64,000 nucleotides of DNA from Levilactobacillus yonginensis (GCF_964065165.1 NZ_OZ061549.1:1364001-1428000); one strand, 5' to 3'; counted from the first letter of the stretch, positions 51,605-61,178 are shown. Program-made: numbers and translations. Notes: generated by a model not told the origin, from the letters alone.

Positions 51605-53671
51605 ATGAAAATTCGCCAACACCTAACTATTGGCTTAGGCGGTCTAATTAGCCTAACCCTATTTACAGTTTTTGCTTTAGCACTCTGGCCGGTCGTCGTT
51701 CGGGTCGATCACGATTGGCTCCAGCCCTTGGCCTTACTGATTGGTTGTGCTATTTATCTGGGTGGTGTGGGACTCCTTTTTCGCGGTCTACACCGGCTCA
51801 GCAAGCGTGCCAATCAGGCTGTCACCGTGGGACTCTGGTTGATTCTACTAGTTATTCAACTGTGGGTCGCAACCGCATGGATTGCGGCTCCTCGGGCTGA
51901 CCTGTACTTTGTTCAGCAACAAGCCGTGTCGCTTCTCAAAGGGAGCTACGACTGGTTGCCTTACTTCTACACCTACCCGAACAATGTCAGTTATACCCTA
52001 TTGCTAGCGGGGTTATTAAAATTAGCCAGTATGTTAGGCATTACTGACACCGGGGCCTTTCTAAACATCATTCAGTTCATCTGGATTGACCTAGGTGTGC
52101 TGGCTATTTGGCACGAACTTAAGCATCGTAGTCCCGCCCGATCCAACCTACTCATGGTTCTCGTCATCACGGCCGTTCCCTTATATGCTTACGGTCTTAA
52201 CACATACAGTGACACGGCAATTCTACCGCTGGCGCTCTTCGCTATCGTTGCATTCAGACACCTTCGCCACGCCAACACGTGGCAACGAATTACCTGGTGG
52301 AGCATTCTGCTTAGTTTCGTCTTAACCGCTGCACTACTGCTTAAGCCCAACTTTCTCGTTCTAATCATTGCAGCACTAATGATCCTGTGGTTTCGCGCGA
52401 ACCGGTCTCCTCATCAGGGAACGACTCGGTGTGTGGCCACCTTGCTTCTCTTAGCTACACTGGCCACTGGCACCGGACTAGCACATAACCTACAAAAATC
52501 CTATGGCTACCAGGTCGATCATGACCAGGCGCTTCCGGTAATGAGTTGGGTTGCCATGAGTTGGAACCCCAACTATTATGGCCAATACAATCGGCACGAC
52601 GTCACCCAAATGATTAAGGCGCCCACGAAAGAAGCCAAAGCTACACTAGCCAAACAAACGCTGACCGAGCGGCTCCACAAACTAGGAGCCGGTGGTATTC
52701 TCTACCATTTAGTACAGAAAGCTCGACTCTTTATCGCAAATGGGACCTTCGATAGTTTCCAAATTAATCCTGCCTTCACTAAAGCTCCCAACTGGTACCG
52801 CCAGCACCGAGCAACCAGTGATTGGTTTCTAGCAAACTGGTGTCAGATTAGTTATTTGGCTCTGCTCTTGGTAAACGCAGGCTGGGGATGGCAACAAGTC
52901 CGTCGCCGTCACTTGTCAACTGGTTACCTCTTAGGCGGCGTCTTCGTCATTGGCTTGATTTGCTTCCACGTAATCTTCTGGGAATCAGAGGAGCGCTATG
53001 CACTCCCCCTTCTTCCCCTACTCCTCGCTGGAACCGCAGCCGGCTACCGCCAACCGTTGAATATTCTCCATTACTCAGAACGATCACGTTGGTTACCACT
53101 AGGAATGGCAACCGCTTTCACCGTACTTCTATCTCTAGCCGCTTGGCAAAGTAGCGGCTTGATGACCCATTCCAACAGTGAACCGGTCAGCGTTCTCAGC
53201 CAAAACGAGGGGCGCTACTATCAAAATCATCACCTCCGGCTCAAGCCTAATGCCAGTCTGACCCAGCCATTTTCGACTACGTTGCCATTTGATCAATTAA
53301 TCATCAATAATGGCGAACGTTTCCCGGGTCAGCTGACGCTAAAAAAGGCCAACGGCCGAACCGTTTGGCAGTCTAAGGGAAAGACTTCCATGTTGGCCCA
53401 AACTTTTCCTGTGCAGCCAGCAGGCACGTACACCTTGACCGCTACGAATCATGGCAAACGACGGGTCAAACTCATCACAGCACCAGCCAATTATGACTTA
53501 CTACCACAGTCCCTGATTGGCCATCCCAACCAGTATCTCCGTTTCGAGATCCAGCAAAGCAGTGTGGCCCCAGTCCTTTCCAACGGTAAATTTTGGTTAC
53601 TCTTTGGCGGTATGTGGCTAGCTGGACTATTAGTGGTCGACCGCTTCTATTGGTATCGCCGCCATATTTAA
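51605..53671 (+). CDS. Multi-spanning membrane glycosyltransferase (GT-C fold)
   Basis: 688 residues with about 12-13 membrane segments and a large C-terminal outside domain of about 150 residues rich in beta strands. An acidic residue in an early loop ('AAPRADLYFVQQQAV') is where GT-C enzymes carry their catalytic Asp. Its partner upstream makes a lipid-linked sugar, and this enzyme likely adds that sugar to teichoic acid or another wall polymer outside the cell. AAGGAG precedes the ATG. The exact acceptor is inferred. Confidence 0.85.
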   Translation: MKIRQHLTIGLGGLISLTLFTVFALALWPVVVRVDHDWLQPLALLIGCAIYLGGVGLLFRGLHRLSKRANQAVTVGLWLILLVIQLWVATAWIAAPRADLYFVQQQAVSLLKGSYDWLPYFYTYPNNVSYTLLLAGLLKLASMLGITDTGAFLNIIQFIWIDLGVLAIWHELKHRSPARSNLLMVLVITAVPLYAYGLNTYSDTAILPLALFAIVAFRHLRHANTWQRITWWSILLSFVLTAALLLKPNFLVLIIAALMILWFRANRSPHQGTTRCVATLLLLATLATGTGLAHNLQKSYGYQVDHDQALPVMSWVAMSWNPNYYGQYNRHDVTQMIKAPTKEAKATLAKQTLTERLHKLGAGGILYHLVQKARLFIANGTFDSFQINPAFTKAPNWYRQHRATSDWFLANWCQISYLALLLVNAGWGWQQVRRRHLSTGYLLGGVFVIGLICFHVIFWESEERYALPLLPLLLAGTAAGYRQPLNILHYSERSRWLPLGMATAFTVLLSLAAWQSSGLMTHSNSEPVSVLSQNEGRYYQNHHLRLKPNASLTQPFSTTLPFDQLIINNGERFPGQLTLKKANGRTVWQSKGKTSMLAQTFPVQPAGTYTLTATNHGKRRVKLITAPANYDLLPQSLIGHPNQYLRFEIQQSSVAPVLSNGKFWLLFGGMWLAGLLVVDRFYWYRRHI

Positions 53672-53706
53672 CTTTTTTGCTAAAAGACTTGCCTTAAGGT
53701 CACTCT

Positions 53707-53757
53707 AAGGGACTACGATGAGATACGTAGAGGTCAACCTCTTCAATCTAGTCCCTT
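53707..53757 (+). other. Three-way-junction hairpin before the DUF3737 gene
   Basis: AAGGGACTA pairs with TAGTCCCTT, enclosing CTAC/GTAG and GAGGT-CA-ACCTC. It has no T-run and lies 28 nt before the next start, so a leader structure is more likely than a terminator. Confidence 0.5.
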
Positions 53758-53785
53758 CATCGGCAAAAAGGAGTCGAATCATATT

Positions 53786-54643
53786 TTGACAAAAACATTA
53801 AACCAACAAACATTTACGGGGGAACGGGTCCTCTTTCAGGCACACGACCTCCATATCACCAATAGCACCTTTGTCGACGGCGAATCACCATTGAAACACG
53901 GTGCTAATCTCACCATCGATCACACAATTTTTAAATACAAGTATCCACTGTGGTATACCAACAATGCCCAGCTCGACTACACAACGTGGCAGCCAGATGC
54001 CCACGCCGGCATCTGGTACACGACCAACCTCACCATGAGTAATTCAATGGTCCGTGCCACCAAGACTTTTCGGCACGCTAGTTATTTAAAAATAAACGAT
54101 GTGACCTTTGCGGACGCTGGCGAGACACTCTGGTGGTGTGACCACGTCGAGTTGAACAACGTGACTGCTAGCGGCGATTACTTTGGTATGAACAATGATC
54201 ACGTGGTGGCCAACAATCTGAAGATTACCGGTAACTACGCCTTTGATGGGAGTAAAAACGTTGAGGTCCACAACTCCACGTTCATCACGCACGATGCTTT
54301 TTGGAACTGTGATAACGTGACCGTGTACGATTCCACCATCATCGGCGAGTATCTGGCTTGGAACACTAAGAATATCACCTTCATCAACTGTTGGCTGGAA
54401 AGTGATCAGGGGCTGTGTTACGTTGAACACCTAACGTTAAAGAATTGTTCGCTGCTCAATACTGACCTGTCCTTTGAGTACTGTTCAGACATTGATGCCG
54501 ACATCAATACCACCATTGATAGTGTTAAGAACCCTATCAGTGGTAAGATTTCTGCACCGAAGATCGGTCAAGTAATCTTTGACGATCCCCAGATTGACGC
54601 TTCGCGAACGACTATCACAACGACTGAGGAGGAACATAACTAA
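53786..54643 (+). CDS. DUF3737 family protein (right-handed beta-helix)
   Basis: 285 residues. Repeating N-x-x-F/L strands such as 'LHITNSTFVDGESPLKHGANLTIDHTIFKYKYPLWYTNNAQLDYTTW' and 'LWWCDHVELNNVTASGDYFGMNNDHVVANNLKITGNYAFDGSKNVEVHNSTF' fit the DUF3737 fold, a right-handed beta-helix of unknown function common in lactobacilli. The start is TTG at 53786 with AAGGAG 12 nt upstream, a long spacing; no ATG is available. It shares a 1-nt overlap (TAATG) with the next gene, patB, so the two are translated together. Confidence 0.88.
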   Translation: MTKTLNQQTFTGERVLFQAHDLHITNSTFVDGESPLKHGANLTIDHTIFKYKYPLWYTNNAQLDYTTWQPDAHAGIWYTTNLTMSNSMVRATKTFRHASYLKINDVTFADAGETLWWCDHVELNNVTASGDYFGMNNDHVVANNLKITGNYAFDGSKNVEVHNSTFITHDAFWNCDNVTVYDSTIIGEYLAWNTKNITFINCWLESDQGLCYVEHLTLKNCSLLNTDLSFEYCSDIDADINTTIDSVKNPISGKISAPKIGQVIFDDPQIDASRTTITTTEEEHN

Positions 54644-55803
54644 TGCGTTATAACTTTTCTGAAATGGTCGACCGCCGCCACACCGCTTCTATCAAGTGGG
54701 ACGTTAAGGACAAAGAGCTCCCCATGTGGGTAGCCGACATGGATTTTCGGACGGCTCCCGAAATCGTAGCGGCCATCAAGCAAAAGGCAGAAACCGGTAT
54801 CTTCGGCTATGAAGAAGTACCTGCCGCCTACTTTGAGGCGGTTCAACACTGGTACGCCACCGAACACGACTGGGCACCCAACACCGACTGGATGCGTTTT
54901 GTAACCGGTGTGGTCCCAGCACTTTCATCAGCCGTGCGCCGCATTAGTCATCTTGGCGATAACGTACTGATTCAAGCGCCTGTTTACAATATCTTCTATA
55001 ACTCCATTCTTAACAATGGCCGCCACGTCCTTTCCAGCGATTTAGTTGAAGATAAAGGAACCTACAGCATCGATTGGACAGACTTAGCGGATAAGATGGC
55101 AGACCCCCTCACCACCATGATGATTCTATGTAATCCACACAATCCGATTGGCCTCATCTGGCAACCGGCTGACCTCAAACGAATCGCAACCCTGGCGGCA
55201 GCAAACCATGTGACCATCTTCGCTGACGAAATTCATGGTGATATTACCGACCCTGGATATGGTTACACGCCGTTTGCATCCGTTAGTGATGACGCAGCCA
55301 TGAATAGTGTTACCGCTGTGTCTCCCAGCAAAACCTTCAACGTAGCCGCCCTGCACGCAGCAACGTTGATTATTCCTAACGAAAATTTGCGTAACCAAGT
55401 CGACCGGGGAATCAACAGTGAGGAATTAGCTGAACCCAACGCCTTTGCCATCCCCGGGAGTATCGCTGCTTATACCAAGGGTGCTGACTGGGTTCATGAG
55501 TTAAATACCACCATCACGGCTAACAAGCAAATACTGAGCAAATTCATCGGCAACCAGCTACCAAAACTCCACGTAATTGCTGGCCACGCTACTTACTTGG
55601 TGTGGATTGACTGCCATGAAATCACGAATGACACCACCGCACTCTGCGACCACATTCGGCAAACAACTGGCTTATATATTTCAGCTGGCGAAGTTTACGG
55701 TGGTGACGGTCATCACTGCATTCGTATTAATGTTGCTTGTCCTGCTGAACGCCTCAAAGACGGCCTGAACCGTCTAGCTAAAGGTGTTGCCAGCTTTAAA
55801 TAA
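54643..55803 (+). CDS. patB: PatB/MalY-type aminotransferase (cystathionine beta-lyase)
   Basis: 386 residues, a fold-type I PLP enzyme. 'MWVADMDFRTAPEIV' is the MalY/PatB N-terminal signature, and 'CNPHNPIGLIW', 'IFADEIHGDI' and the PLP Lys in 'AVSPSKTFNVAAL' follow. Such enzymes split cystathionine or other C-S bonds and make homocysteine or thiol compounds from sulfur amino acids. Coupled to DUF3737 by overlapping stop and start codons. Confidence 0.93.
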   Translation: MRYNFSEMVDRRHTASIKWDVKDKELPMWVADMDFRTAPEIVAAIKQKAETGIFGYEEVPAAYFEAVQHWYATEHDWAPNTDWMRFVTGVVPALSSAVRRISHLGDNVLIQAPVYNIFYNSILNNGRHVLSSDLVEDKGTYSIDWTDLADKMADPLTTMMILCNPHNPIGLIWQPADLKRIATLAAANHVTIFADEIHGDITDPGYGYTPFASVSDDAAMNSVTAVSPSKTFNVAALHAATLIIPNENLRNQVDRGINSEELAEPNAFAIPGSIAAYTKGADWVHELNTTITANKQILSKFIGNQLPKLHVIAGHATYLVWIDCHEITNDTTALCDHIRQTTGLYISAGEVYGGDGHHCIRINVACPAERLKDGLNRLAKGVASFK

Positions 55804-55961
55804 TGACCAAATCGATGACGCTTGTTAACTAACTTAACGGGCGCCATCTTTCTAACTGCAACCACATCGCAATTCTCAAACCGTCAAGCGCCATCCCGTC
55901 CGCTGACCATGCTATACTCGTTGAAACGACTGATTATTGAACTTCAGAGGAGGAACCTTGC

Positions 55962-56915
55962 ATGCCTATTAACCCTGCCGACGCCCAAGACGTTTACCGT
56001 GATGCTGGTGACAATATCATGTTTACTACCTACTTGATTGACCGTGACCACTTAGATTCAGACCGTGACGCCCTCGCCGAGTTTGCCGACCGCCTAGCTG
56101 CCATCGAACGGAGTATGGCTATCCGTTATCCGGACGCCCAGTTGAAAGTGGCGTTTGGAATTGGGGCGACTGCTTGGCAACTCCTCTTTCCAACCGCTAA
56201 TCGGCCCAAAGAACTCGTTGACTTCCAGGCGGTTCAGGGGCCAAAATACACGGCACCAGCCACACCGGGTGACCTTTTTCTGCATGTTCGGGCCAAAGAA
56301 ATGGCCGTCGTCTATGAAGTCTTAGACCAGGCTCGCGAGTTTCTCCGTGATTGGACGACCGTCGTTGACGAAACACCGGGATTTCGGTACTTTGAAGGCC
56401 GCGCTATCATCGGCTTCATCGATGGCACAGAAAATCCGGCTGGTCCCGACGCGACACAATACGCCTTGATTGGAGACGAAGACCCAGAATTCAGCAACGG
56501 TTCTTACGCTTTCGCCCAAAAGTACGAACACAACATGGACGCATGGAACGCCCTCAAGACTGAAGACCAGGAGAAGTCGATTGGCCGACATAAGTTTAGC
56601 GACCGCGAGCTAGAAGATAATGAAAAGTTGCCTAATGCTCATAATATTGCTTCGCAGGACAACGAAGATGACATTGAACACAAAATTGTGCGCATGAACG
56701 TACCGTACGCCCTGCCTGGCCAAGGCATCGTGGGAACCTACTTCATCGGCTATGCTCGTCACTTCACCGTGACCCAGCGCATGCTGACTAACATGTTCAG
56801 CCAAAGTGACCGGCTCTTAGACTTCAGCACTCCCATCACTGGGAACGCCTTCTTCATCCCATCGCGCCGCCTACTTGAACGAATTGCCGATGGTGATTAC
56901 TTCCCAGAAGCCTAA
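55962..56915 (+). CDS. DyP-type haem peroxidase
   Basis: 317 residues. Dye-decolourising peroxidase with the G-x-x-D-G motif 'GFIDGTENPAG' (distal Asp), the proximal His in 'LPNAHNIASQD' and the distal Arg in 'KIVRMNVPY'. It reduces hydrogen peroxide, which fits a strain with pyruvate oxidase, but the cell must obtain haem. GAGGAGG precedes the ATG. No Tat signal, so it is cytoplasmic. Single gene. Confidence 0.93.
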   Translation: MPINPADAQDVYRDAGDNIMFTTYLIDRDHLDSDRDALAEFADRLAAIERSMAIRYPDAQLKVAFGIGATAWQLLFPTANRPKELVDFQAVQGPKYTAPATPGDLFLHVRAKEMAVVYEVLDQAREFLRDWTTVVDETPGFRYFEGRAIIGFIDGTENPAGPDATQYALIGDEDPEFSNGSYAFAQKYEHNMDAWNALKTEDQEKSIGRHKFSDRELEDNEKLPNAHNIASQDNEDDIEHKIVRMNVPYALPGQGIVGTYFIGYARHFTVTQRMLTNMFSQSDRLLDFSTPITGNAFFIPSRRLLERIADGDYFPEA

Positions 56916-56940
56916 CCAATCAATACTAATTTAAAACAGT

Positions 56941-56977
56941 AGCGGGTACGCCATCTACACGACGTACCCGCTATTTG
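56941..56977 (+). terminator. Terminator behind the DyP gene
   Basis: AGCGGGTACG pairs perfectly with CGTACCCGCT around 12 bases; the T-run is short (ATTTG). Confidence 0.7.
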
Positions 56978-57032
56978 CGTCTTGACACTGCTAGTCGCCC
57001 TTCAAGAAATTTTAAAATTTAACGCCGCATTA

Positions 57033-57054
57033 CGCTCACAACCAATTGCGAGCG
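57033..57054. promoter_or_regulatory. Inverted repeat before the MFS gene
   Basis: CGCTCACAA-CCAA-TTGCGAGCG, eight of nine paired, 140 nt before the start. It resembles a LacI-type or TetR-type operator (TTGTGAGCG half-site). The regulator is not identified. Confidence 0.4.
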
Positions 57055-57196
57055 CATACAAATAAGCACTAAGCGTTGACCTTCCGGGAATATGGGGGTA
57101 TGTTAGTAGGGTTGCCATTTCGATTAAGTCACGATTAGTTTGCGTTACTACGGGTAATCTCACTAATCAATTCATTCAATAAGGAGTTGAACCGTT

Positions 57197-58429
57197 TTGG
57201 ACGAAACTGAAAGAGAACACGGACCTTGGCGTCGTAATCTGCGGGTTCTCTGGTTTTGTACGTTCGTTGCCGGCATGGCTTTCAGTGAAATCATGCCATT
57301 TTTATCGTTATATATTAGTAGTTTAGGTGATTACACCAAATCACAAGTCACCATGTACAGTGGATTAGTCTACGCGGCCGACTTCTTTGTCAGCGCCATC
57401 GCCTCACCACTTTGGGGTATGGTTGCTGACCGCAAGGGACGGAAACTCATGCTGCTTCGGTCTTCATTAGGTACGGCCGGTGCTATGGCATTGATGGGTT
57501 TTGCTACCAGCGTTTGGCAGTTGGTGGCACTGCGAGCCCTCCAGGGGGTCTTCGCCGGTTTCATTTCTAACGCGCAGGCCTTGGTGGCCTCGCAGACACC
57601 GCGGAATCACAGTGGGGCTTCCCTCAGCACTTTAATGACTGGTGTTACTAGCGGAATGCTGCTGGGCCCCGTCATCGGTGGTGTACTAGCACAGGTTTTC
57701 TCAATCCGATTAACTTTCTTCATCACCGCTGCTCTGTTATTCATCACCTTTATCATGAGCTGGGTCTTAGTAGAGGAAAAGTTCAAACCAGTTCAAAAGA
57801 AACCAGCGTCGGAACGCAGCCACAATCCACTGGCCGCCTTCCCGAATCCTAAACTAATTCTGGTGCTTCTGACATCGACCTTGATTGTCCAATTTGGGAA
57901 CATTTCCATTTCTCCCATCATCAGTCTCTACGTCAAGGAACTGATGCACAACGTTGGTCCCATTACCGTGGTTGCCGGAGTCATTGCAGCCCTGCCCGGA
58001 ATTTCAAACATCTTTGCCTCGCCACGACTAGGACGTTACGGTGATGAACACGGCTCTGGTAAGGTACTCATCTTCGGTTATGTTTTCGCGTTCCTGATGT
58101 ACCTGCCACAAGGACTGGTCACCAGTGTCTGGGTCTTGGGGATTCTCCGGTTTATGATTGGTATTTCTGATGGGGCCCTGTTCCCTGAAATTCAAACGTT
58201 GTTGACCAAAAATTCACCGGTCGAGTTAACTTCCACCGTCTTCAGTTGGAACCAGTCCTTCCAAGCAATTGGAAACATGCTAGGATCACTATTAGGTGGG
58301 TGGATTGCCGGGGTCTTCAACTACAACGCAGTCTTCTTCTCAACGGCGGCCCTTATGCTGATCAACCTCGCGTTGATTTGGTGGCTCGTCCCAGAAATCC
58401 GCAAATCTAAGGTTCAATCGGCCGCTTAA
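57197..58429 (+). CDS. MFS multidrug exporter, PmrA-like
   Basis: 410 residues, about 12 membrane segments. 'FVAGMAFSEIMPFLSLYI' is the first helix and 'SPLWGMVADRKGRKLMLL' is MFS motif A. 'GLVPGASVGPALGG'-like motif C reads 'MTGVTSGMLLGPVIGGVLA'. The overall pattern resembles PmrA/NorA-type drug exporters. The start is TTG at 57197 with AAGGAG 10 nt upstream. It ends in its own terminator. Substrates unknown. Confidence 0.9.
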   Translation: MDETEREHGPWRRNLRVLWFCTFVAGMAFSEIMPFLSLYISSLGDYTKSQVTMYSGLVYAADFFVSAIASPLWGMVADRKGRKLMLLRSSLGTAGAMALMGFATSVWQLVALRALQGVFAGFISNAQALVASQTPRNHSGASLSTLMTGVTSGMLLGPVIGGVLAQVFSIRLTFFITAALLFITFIMSWVLVEEKFKPVQKKPASERSHNPLAAFPNPKLILVLLTSTLIVQFGNISISPIISLYVKELMHNVGPITVVAGVIAALPGISNIFASPRLGRYGDEHGSGKVLIFGYVFAFLMYLPQGLVTSVWVLGILRFMIGISDGALFPEIQTLLTKNSPVELTSTVFSWNQSFQAIGNMLGSLLGGWIAGVFNYNAVFFSTAALMLINLALIWWLVPEIRKSKVQSAA

Positions 58430-58440
58430 TGACCATTACC

Positions 58441-58503
58441 AAAATAGACGCTGTCGCAGAATGGCTTGATCTTTCAAGTCCTTCCGCGACAACGCCTATT
58501 TTT
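58441..58503 (+). terminator. MFS gene terminator
   Basis: A long imperfect stem (AAAATAG-CG--GTCGC--GAA-GG-TTG against its complement) with TTTTT at the end on the plus strand, 12 nt behind the stop. Confidence 0.8.
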
Positions 58504-58517
58504 GGTCAAAAAGTTCT

Positions 58518-58706
58518 GGGAGCACCGTCTCCGGTCGGTCGAAACGCCACCCCGTGAGGCAGACCTGGGGCCTAAGAAACGGTCCCCAGGGCGACTTGAA
58601 GCCTTCAACCCAAGTCTTCAAGCTCGGCCAGTCCTCTAAGATCGGGAAGTTCACCCGATCTTAGAGGACCGACACGGGGTTCTGTTCCTACCGACCTGCG
58701 ACTCCC
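58518..58706 (+). repeat. Structured intergenic repeat, copy D (class II)
   Basis: Outer arms GGGAG and GGTCGGT pair with ACCGACC and CTCCC; inner ACCCCGTG/CACGGGGT. Hairpins: CCTGGGG/CCCCAGG with tip CC-TAAGAAAC-GG-T; CGACTTGAAG/CTTCAAGCTCG; and a 16-bp perfect stem (GTCCTCTAAGATCGGG with its complement) with loop AAGTTCA, then CCGACACGG. Same plan as copies at 42125 and 58896, with different bases in every stem. Confidence 0.85.
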
Positions 58707-58895
58707 ACTGGTTTAAACCAAAAAGACACGCTCACTAAGGCTCGGATAGTTCTGAGGTGAATAAACTCACCGCCCAAATTTTCAGTACTTCATGCATTCA
58801 CCAATATGGCAAACAGCAACCTGCGTTTTGATTGAATATCGACTACTCCAAATCATCCTCACTACAGGTGCCCGCACCCCACTACCGTAACCGGA

Positions 58896-59068
58896 GGTCG
58901 CCAGAAATGGTGGCTGCTGTGTCGGTGTTCTTAGTCTGATGAACTTGCGGACTTAGAACACGGAATGAGCTTGGAAACTCGGCAATTTTTTCGAGATTTC
59001 AAGTCGAGGAGTAAGACCGCTTCTCAGGCTTACTCCGGTCCCCACAGCAGACGCCATCCCTGGCAACC
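58896..59068 (-). repeat. Structured intergenic repeat, copy E (class II)
   Basis: Outer arms of 26 nt, 22 paired. Read on the minus strand: hairpin GGAGTAAG/CTTACTCC with tip CC-TGAGAAGC-GG-T; hairpin CGACTTGAAATCTCG/CGAGTTTCCAAGCTC; hairpin GTGTTC-TAAGTC, loop containing AAGTTCA, GACTAA-GAACAC, then CCGACAC. It lies 190 nt from copy D, in opposite orientation, in the same convergent gap. Confidence 0.85.
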
Positions 59069-59081
59069 GCAGGTGTTGTAC

Positions 59082-59570
59082 TTACCCCGCGAACTTAGTT
59101 AGGGGCACGTCAGCATCGTCGCTCCCAAAAACCTTAACGGGCGCTGGGTTAATTGCCAACAGCGTGTTGATTTCGCCAAAGCCATCCACGAGGTCAAAGT
59201 CCAGGCCAGCCGTCATTAGTTGCCGCCGGGCATCTCTGATTTGGCCGGGCAATTCCACAATGTCGTCAGTTCGACCGACCAACAACCGGCGCGCTCCAGC
59301 AGCCTGGGCCGCGGTAATCAGCGTTGACACCGTCTGGGTTAATTTGATAGTTGGCACCAAGGCCACCACCATATCTTGGTCGAGCATGGCGGCCGTTAAG
59401 CCACCCTCGTCCAACGTCTCACCGGTCAGTGCCATGACAGATTGCGGTAAGTCGACCGCACTCGGCGTGTACACGGTTAAACTCACGTGACTATTTTGAC
59501 TGAGTTGGCGGACAAAGGTTTGGCTGGTCGTGTCTAACGCCCCAGCGAGCAGGATTCTTTTCAAGGTCAT
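59082..59570 (-). CDS. Small NAD(P)-binding protein, atypical
   Basis: 162 residues. A single Rossmann-like domain similar to short NmrA/SDR proteins ('RILLAGALDTTSQTFVRQL', 'AGARRLLVGRTDDIVELPG', 'LDFDLVDGF'). The usual glycine motif G-x-x-G-x-x-G is degenerate (only 'AGALDTTSQT'), so cofactor binding is uncertain. Length is about two thirds of the family norm. AAAGGGAG precedes the ATG. It has no partner gene. Confidence 0.7.
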   Translation of the reverse strand: MTLKRILLAGALDTTSQTFVRQLSQNSHVSLTVYTPSAVDLPQSVMALTGETLDEGGLTAAMLDQDMVVALVPTIKLTQTVSTLITAAQAAGARRLLVGRTDDIVELPGQIRDARRQLMTAGLDFDLVDGFGEINTLLAINPAPVKVFGSDDADVPLTKFAG

Positions 59571-59799
59571 AACTCCCTTTCGTTTTGATGATGTTTCTTA
59601 GTATAAGGGGTTAGACTTAGTCGAAGGCAAGCTCTATTTTTAAAATAATTTCCGCTGAGTTTAATAAGAAATTTCTTATTAAAAATTCATTTTTCCTAGG
59701 AATTTTTGAAGGCGGTTCATTGCTTACTGCTATACGGGATAAGGGCTTACGTGAATTCGTTCACACTCACATACCATCAACACTCACAATAGTTATCTT
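59571..59799. promoter_or_regulatory. Divergent region with palindromes before opuC
   Basis: Contains a perfect 24-bp palindrome at 59660-59683 (half-site TTTAATAAGAAA with its complement) and the Rex-like GTGAA-TTCG-TTCAC at 59751-59764. It lies between the small NAD(P)-binding gene and opuC. The regulators are unknown. Confidence 0.5.
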
Positions 59800-59828
59800 T
59801 TGGATTACGGGGGTAATTCGTGTACAAT
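59800..59828 (+). promoter_or_regulatory. opuC promoter
   Basis: TTGGAT, a 17-nt spacer and TACAAT. The leader of about 140 nt carries a small hairpin (CGCCGA/TCGGCG) near 59922-59941. Confidence 0.55.
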
Positions 59829-59972
59829 GAGTACTAATCGAGAGTTGAGAATTCAAATACGACCGGTCCCCAGGTTGCTTCGTGACTAACGCGTGCTGCC
59901 GGCACACCGATCGTTATTTTTACGCCGAAGAATTGTCGGCGAATGTGACACCATCACACAGGAGGTTAATCT

Positions 59973-61178
59973 ATGCTACTTTCAATGGAACATCTACGTA
60001 AAGAATATCCTAACGGTAAAATAGCCGTCGACGACTTCAACTTAGAGGTCGACCGCGGCGAATTTATTGCCTTCATTGGGACGTCTGGTTCCGGTAAGAC
60101 CACGACCATGCGGATGATCAATCGCATGCTCAACCAAACTTCCGGTACCATCAAGATCAACGGTAAGGATATTTCCAAGATGGATCCAGTCAAGCTCCGG
60201 CGGTCAATCGGCTACGTGATTCAAAACACCGGGCTGATGCCCCATATGACCATTCAAGAAAACATTGAAATGGTGCCGAAACTATTGGGTTGGTCCAAGG
60301 AAAAGCGCGAAGAACAGGCACATAAGATGATTGCCCTGGCACAGTTACCAGATGAAATGCTGCAACGCTACCCCGGAGAGCTATCCGGGGGGCAGCAGCA
60401 ACGGATTGGGGTCGTCCGCGCCCTAGCTGCCGATCAAGAGCTTATTTTAATGGATGAACCCTTTGGGGCTTTGGACCCCATCACACGTGAATCACTTCAG
60501 GACCTGGTTAAGCACTTACAAGAGGACCTCGGCAAGACCTTCATTTTCGTCACCCACGATATGGATGAAGCGCTGAACCTCTCAACCAAAGTCGTGATCA
60601 TGAGTCAAGGGAAGCAGGTCCAGGTCGACACACCCGAAAATATTCTCCGTCACCCCGCCAACGAGTTCGTCACGAACTTGATTGGAGAGGAACGCCTGAT
60701 CAGAGCACAACCAAACATCCTGACGGTTAGTCAGATCATGTTAAAGAACCCTGCCGCTATCACGCCTGACAAGACGTTGGAAGACGCCATTGATCAAATG
60801 CATGAGCGGCGAGTTGATACACTGTTGGTTACCGACAAGGACAACGTCTTGCAAGGGTTTGTTGACTTAGATGACATCAACCGTATCGCAGACGCCCACA
60901 CGCCGGTCAGTCGGTTCACGCAAGATCGGGTTTTCTACGTTAAAGCAAACGCGTTGATCGGTGACACTGTTGACCGTATCTTGAAAAAGGGTGTGAAGAA
61001 CGTACCCGTTGTCGATGAGAAAAAACACTTAGTCGGCATCGTTACGCGGACTGCCCTCGTAGATATCGTCTACGATGCCTTACGCGGCGCACCTGACGCT
61101 AATGAGAAACCAGCTTCACCAATTAATGCTGACATCCATGCTGCCGCAACCCGTGAAGGAGGCGAAATGCCACAATGA
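59973..61178 (+). CDS. opuCA: Glycine betaine/carnitine/choline ABC transporter ATP-binding protein OpuCA
   Basis: 401 residues. An ABC ATPase of the ProV/OpuCA group: Walker A '[14 protein letters not shown]', signature '[17 protein letters not shown]', Walker B '[13 protein letters not shown]' and His-loop '[12 protein letters not shown]'. Two CBS domains (about residues 250-370) follow, as in all OpuCA; they sense ionic strength or bind c-di-AMP. It imports compatible solutes under osmotic stress. First gene of a four-gene operon. AGGAGG precedes its start. Confidence 0.96.
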   Translation: MLLSMEHLRKEYPNGKIAVDDFNLEVDRGEFIAFIGTSGSGKTTTMRMINRMLNQTSGTIKINGKDISKMDPVKLRRSIGYVIQNTGLMPHMTIQENIEMVPKLLGWSKEKREEQAHKMIALAQLPDEMLQRYPGELSGGQQQRIGVVRALAADQELILMDEPFGALDPITRESLQDLVKHLQEDLGKTFIFVTHDMDEALNLSTKVVIMSQGKQVQVDTPENILRHPANEFVTNLIGEERLIRAQPNILTVSQIMLKNPAAITPDKTLEDAIDQMHERRVDTLLVTDKDNVLQGFVDLDDINRIADAHTPVSRFTQDRVFYVKANALIGDTVDRILKKGVKNVPVVDEKKHLVGIVTRTALVDIVYDALRGAPDANEKPASPINADIHAAATREGGEMPQ

